Assembly: GCA_036271855.1 (NCBI GenBank)
Contig: DATAZV010000038.1
Coordinates: forward strand, 1-5,875
From: JAQGMJ01 sp036271855
Lineage (GTDB): Bacteria > Pseudomonadota > Gammaproteobacteria > Burkholderiales > JAEUOS01
Length of the DNA stretch: 5,875 bases
Reading direction: 5' to 3'
The notes under the pieces were generated by a model. That model saw only the letters and a program-made list of their open reading frames with translations. It was not told the DNA's origin and ran no database searches. This document shows positions 5,183 to 5,875 of this stretch, one piece after another. Every line of letters begins with the position of its first letter. The first letter of the stretch is position 1. The position numbers were made by a program, and so were the translations under genes.

Positions 5183-5875
5183 TTATATATCCGCTTCCGC
5201 CTCATTCCCATGCAGCTCCAGCCAGGCTCTGCGCTGCGCGGCTTCGCCCTTGCCCATCAGCATGTTGAACTTCTCACCGGTGCCGATCACATCCAGCCCG
5301 CCGAAAGCCACCGGCAGCAGGCGCCGGGTATTCGGGTTCATGGTGGTGTCCCACAATTGCTCGGCGTTCATCTCGCCCAGGCCCTTGAAGCGTGAAATCT
5401 GCCAGGAGCCCTGGCGCACACCTTCCTTGCCCAGCTTGTCTTCGGTGGCTTCCAGCTCGCCCTCGTCCAGGCAATAGAGCTTGCGCATCGGCTTCTTGCC
5501 CGCGGCCGGCACGTCGACGCGAAACAGCGGCGGACGCGCGACGTAGACATTGCCGGCGTCGATCAGCTTGGGAAAGTGCTTGAAGAATAGGGTCAGCAGC
5601 AGCACCTGGATGTGCGAGCCGTCCACGTCGGCATCCGACAGGATGCAGATCTTGCCGTAGCGCAGGCCGGAGAGGTCCGGCGTATCGTTGGCGCCATGCG
5701 GGTCGACGCCGATAGCCACCGCGATGTCGTGAATCTCGTTGTTGGCGAACAGCCGGTCGCGCTCGGTCTCCCAGGTGTTGAGCACCTTGCCGCGCAGCGG
5801 CAATATGGCCTGGAACTCCTTGTCGCGGCCCATCTTGGCGCTGCCGCCGGCGGAGTCGCCCTCGACCAGGAACAC
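5183..5875 (-). CDS. parE: DNA topoisomerase IV subunit B, C-terminal part (5' end outside window)
   Basis: 230 codons of the C-terminal third are visible; the first visible codon (GTG, 5875-5873) is internal, and about two thirds of the usual length lies beyond the edge. ParE forms the ATPase/TOPRIM half of topoisomerase IV, which with ParC unlinks daughter chromosomes. The TOPRIM metal site is complete: E5 in EGDSAGG and D81-x-D83-x-D85 in DADVDG (fragment numbering). PLRGK (26-30) and RFKGLGEM (162-169) follow the type IIA topoisomerase pattern. NTWE...IHDIAVAIGVDP and RFKGLGEMN..QL..TTMNPNTRR match ParE better than GyrB, and there is no GyrB-type insertion between the TOPRIM core and the GLGEM block. 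The C-terminus ends ...EAEADI. It converges on the small membrane protein gene, with two terminator hairpins between. Confidence 0.92.
   Translation of the reverse strand: MFLVEGDSAGGSAKMGRDKEFQAILPLRGKVLNTWETERDRLFANNEIHDIAVAIGVDPHGANDTPDLSGLRYGKICILSDADVDGSHIQVLLLTLFFKHFPKLIDAGNVYVARPPLFRVDVPAAGKKPMRKLYCLDEGELEATEDKLGKEGVRQGSWQISRFKGLGEMNAEQLWDTTMNPNTRRLLPVAFGGLDVIGTGEKFNMLMGKGEAAQRRAWLELHGNEAEADI

Noticed and set aside
5183..5875. GyrB instead of ParE
   Set aside because: The sequences around NTWE...IHDIAVAIG and NPNTRR are ParE-like and there is no GyrB-type insertion before the GLGEM block.

Overview
The window comes from a GC-rich proteobacterium, most likely a betaproteobacterium such as a member of the Burkholderiales. 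Three points support this: the Bug-type (TctC-like) solute-binding protein, a family greatly expanded in that group; the ParE C-terminus; and an exported DUF4124-like N-terminus typical of betaproteobacterial lytic transglycosylases. The taxonomic call is inference from gene content, and no rRNA or tRNA is present.

Left block (1-2616, all minus strand). A compact lipid-metabolism operon reads ynbA -> ynbB -> PlsC-family acyltransferase, with gaps of 18 and 9 bases. After 100 bases with no recognisable signal comes the start of an exported, probably lytic-transglycosylase, gene that runs off the window. The three lipid genes cover successive chemistry. The acyltransferase makes phosphatidate, the CdsA-like YnbB activates it to CDP-diacylglycerol, and the CDP-alcohol phosphotransferase YnbA moves the phosphatidyl group to an alcohol not yet identified. 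This is the most interesting part of the window: a second, self-contained phospholipid or glycolipid head-group pathway.

Middle block (2617-4560, plus strand). A 106-base divergent intergenic region carries a good sigma-70-like promoter. It drives a short-chain dehydrogenase/reductase that starts at TTG. Fifty bases later comes a Bug/TctC periplasmic binding protein. The pair looks like a small uptake-plus-oxidation unit for an organic acid or similar compound; no TctA/TctB membrane partners are in the window. A GC-rich hairpin follows.

Right block (4561-5875). A 129-residue four-helix membrane protein of unknown function (plus strand) converges on the C-terminal third of parE (topoisomerase IV subunit B, minus strand, cut by the window edge). 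The 164 bases between them hold three consecutive hairpins. Two look like intrinsic terminators usable in both directions, and the third is an 11-bp inverted repeat abutting the parE stop codon.

No CRISPR array, insertion sequence, tRNA or prophage gene was seen. Apart from the unidentified product of the ynbA-ynbB-acyltransferase operon and the unknown small membrane protein, the window looks like ordinary chromosome.
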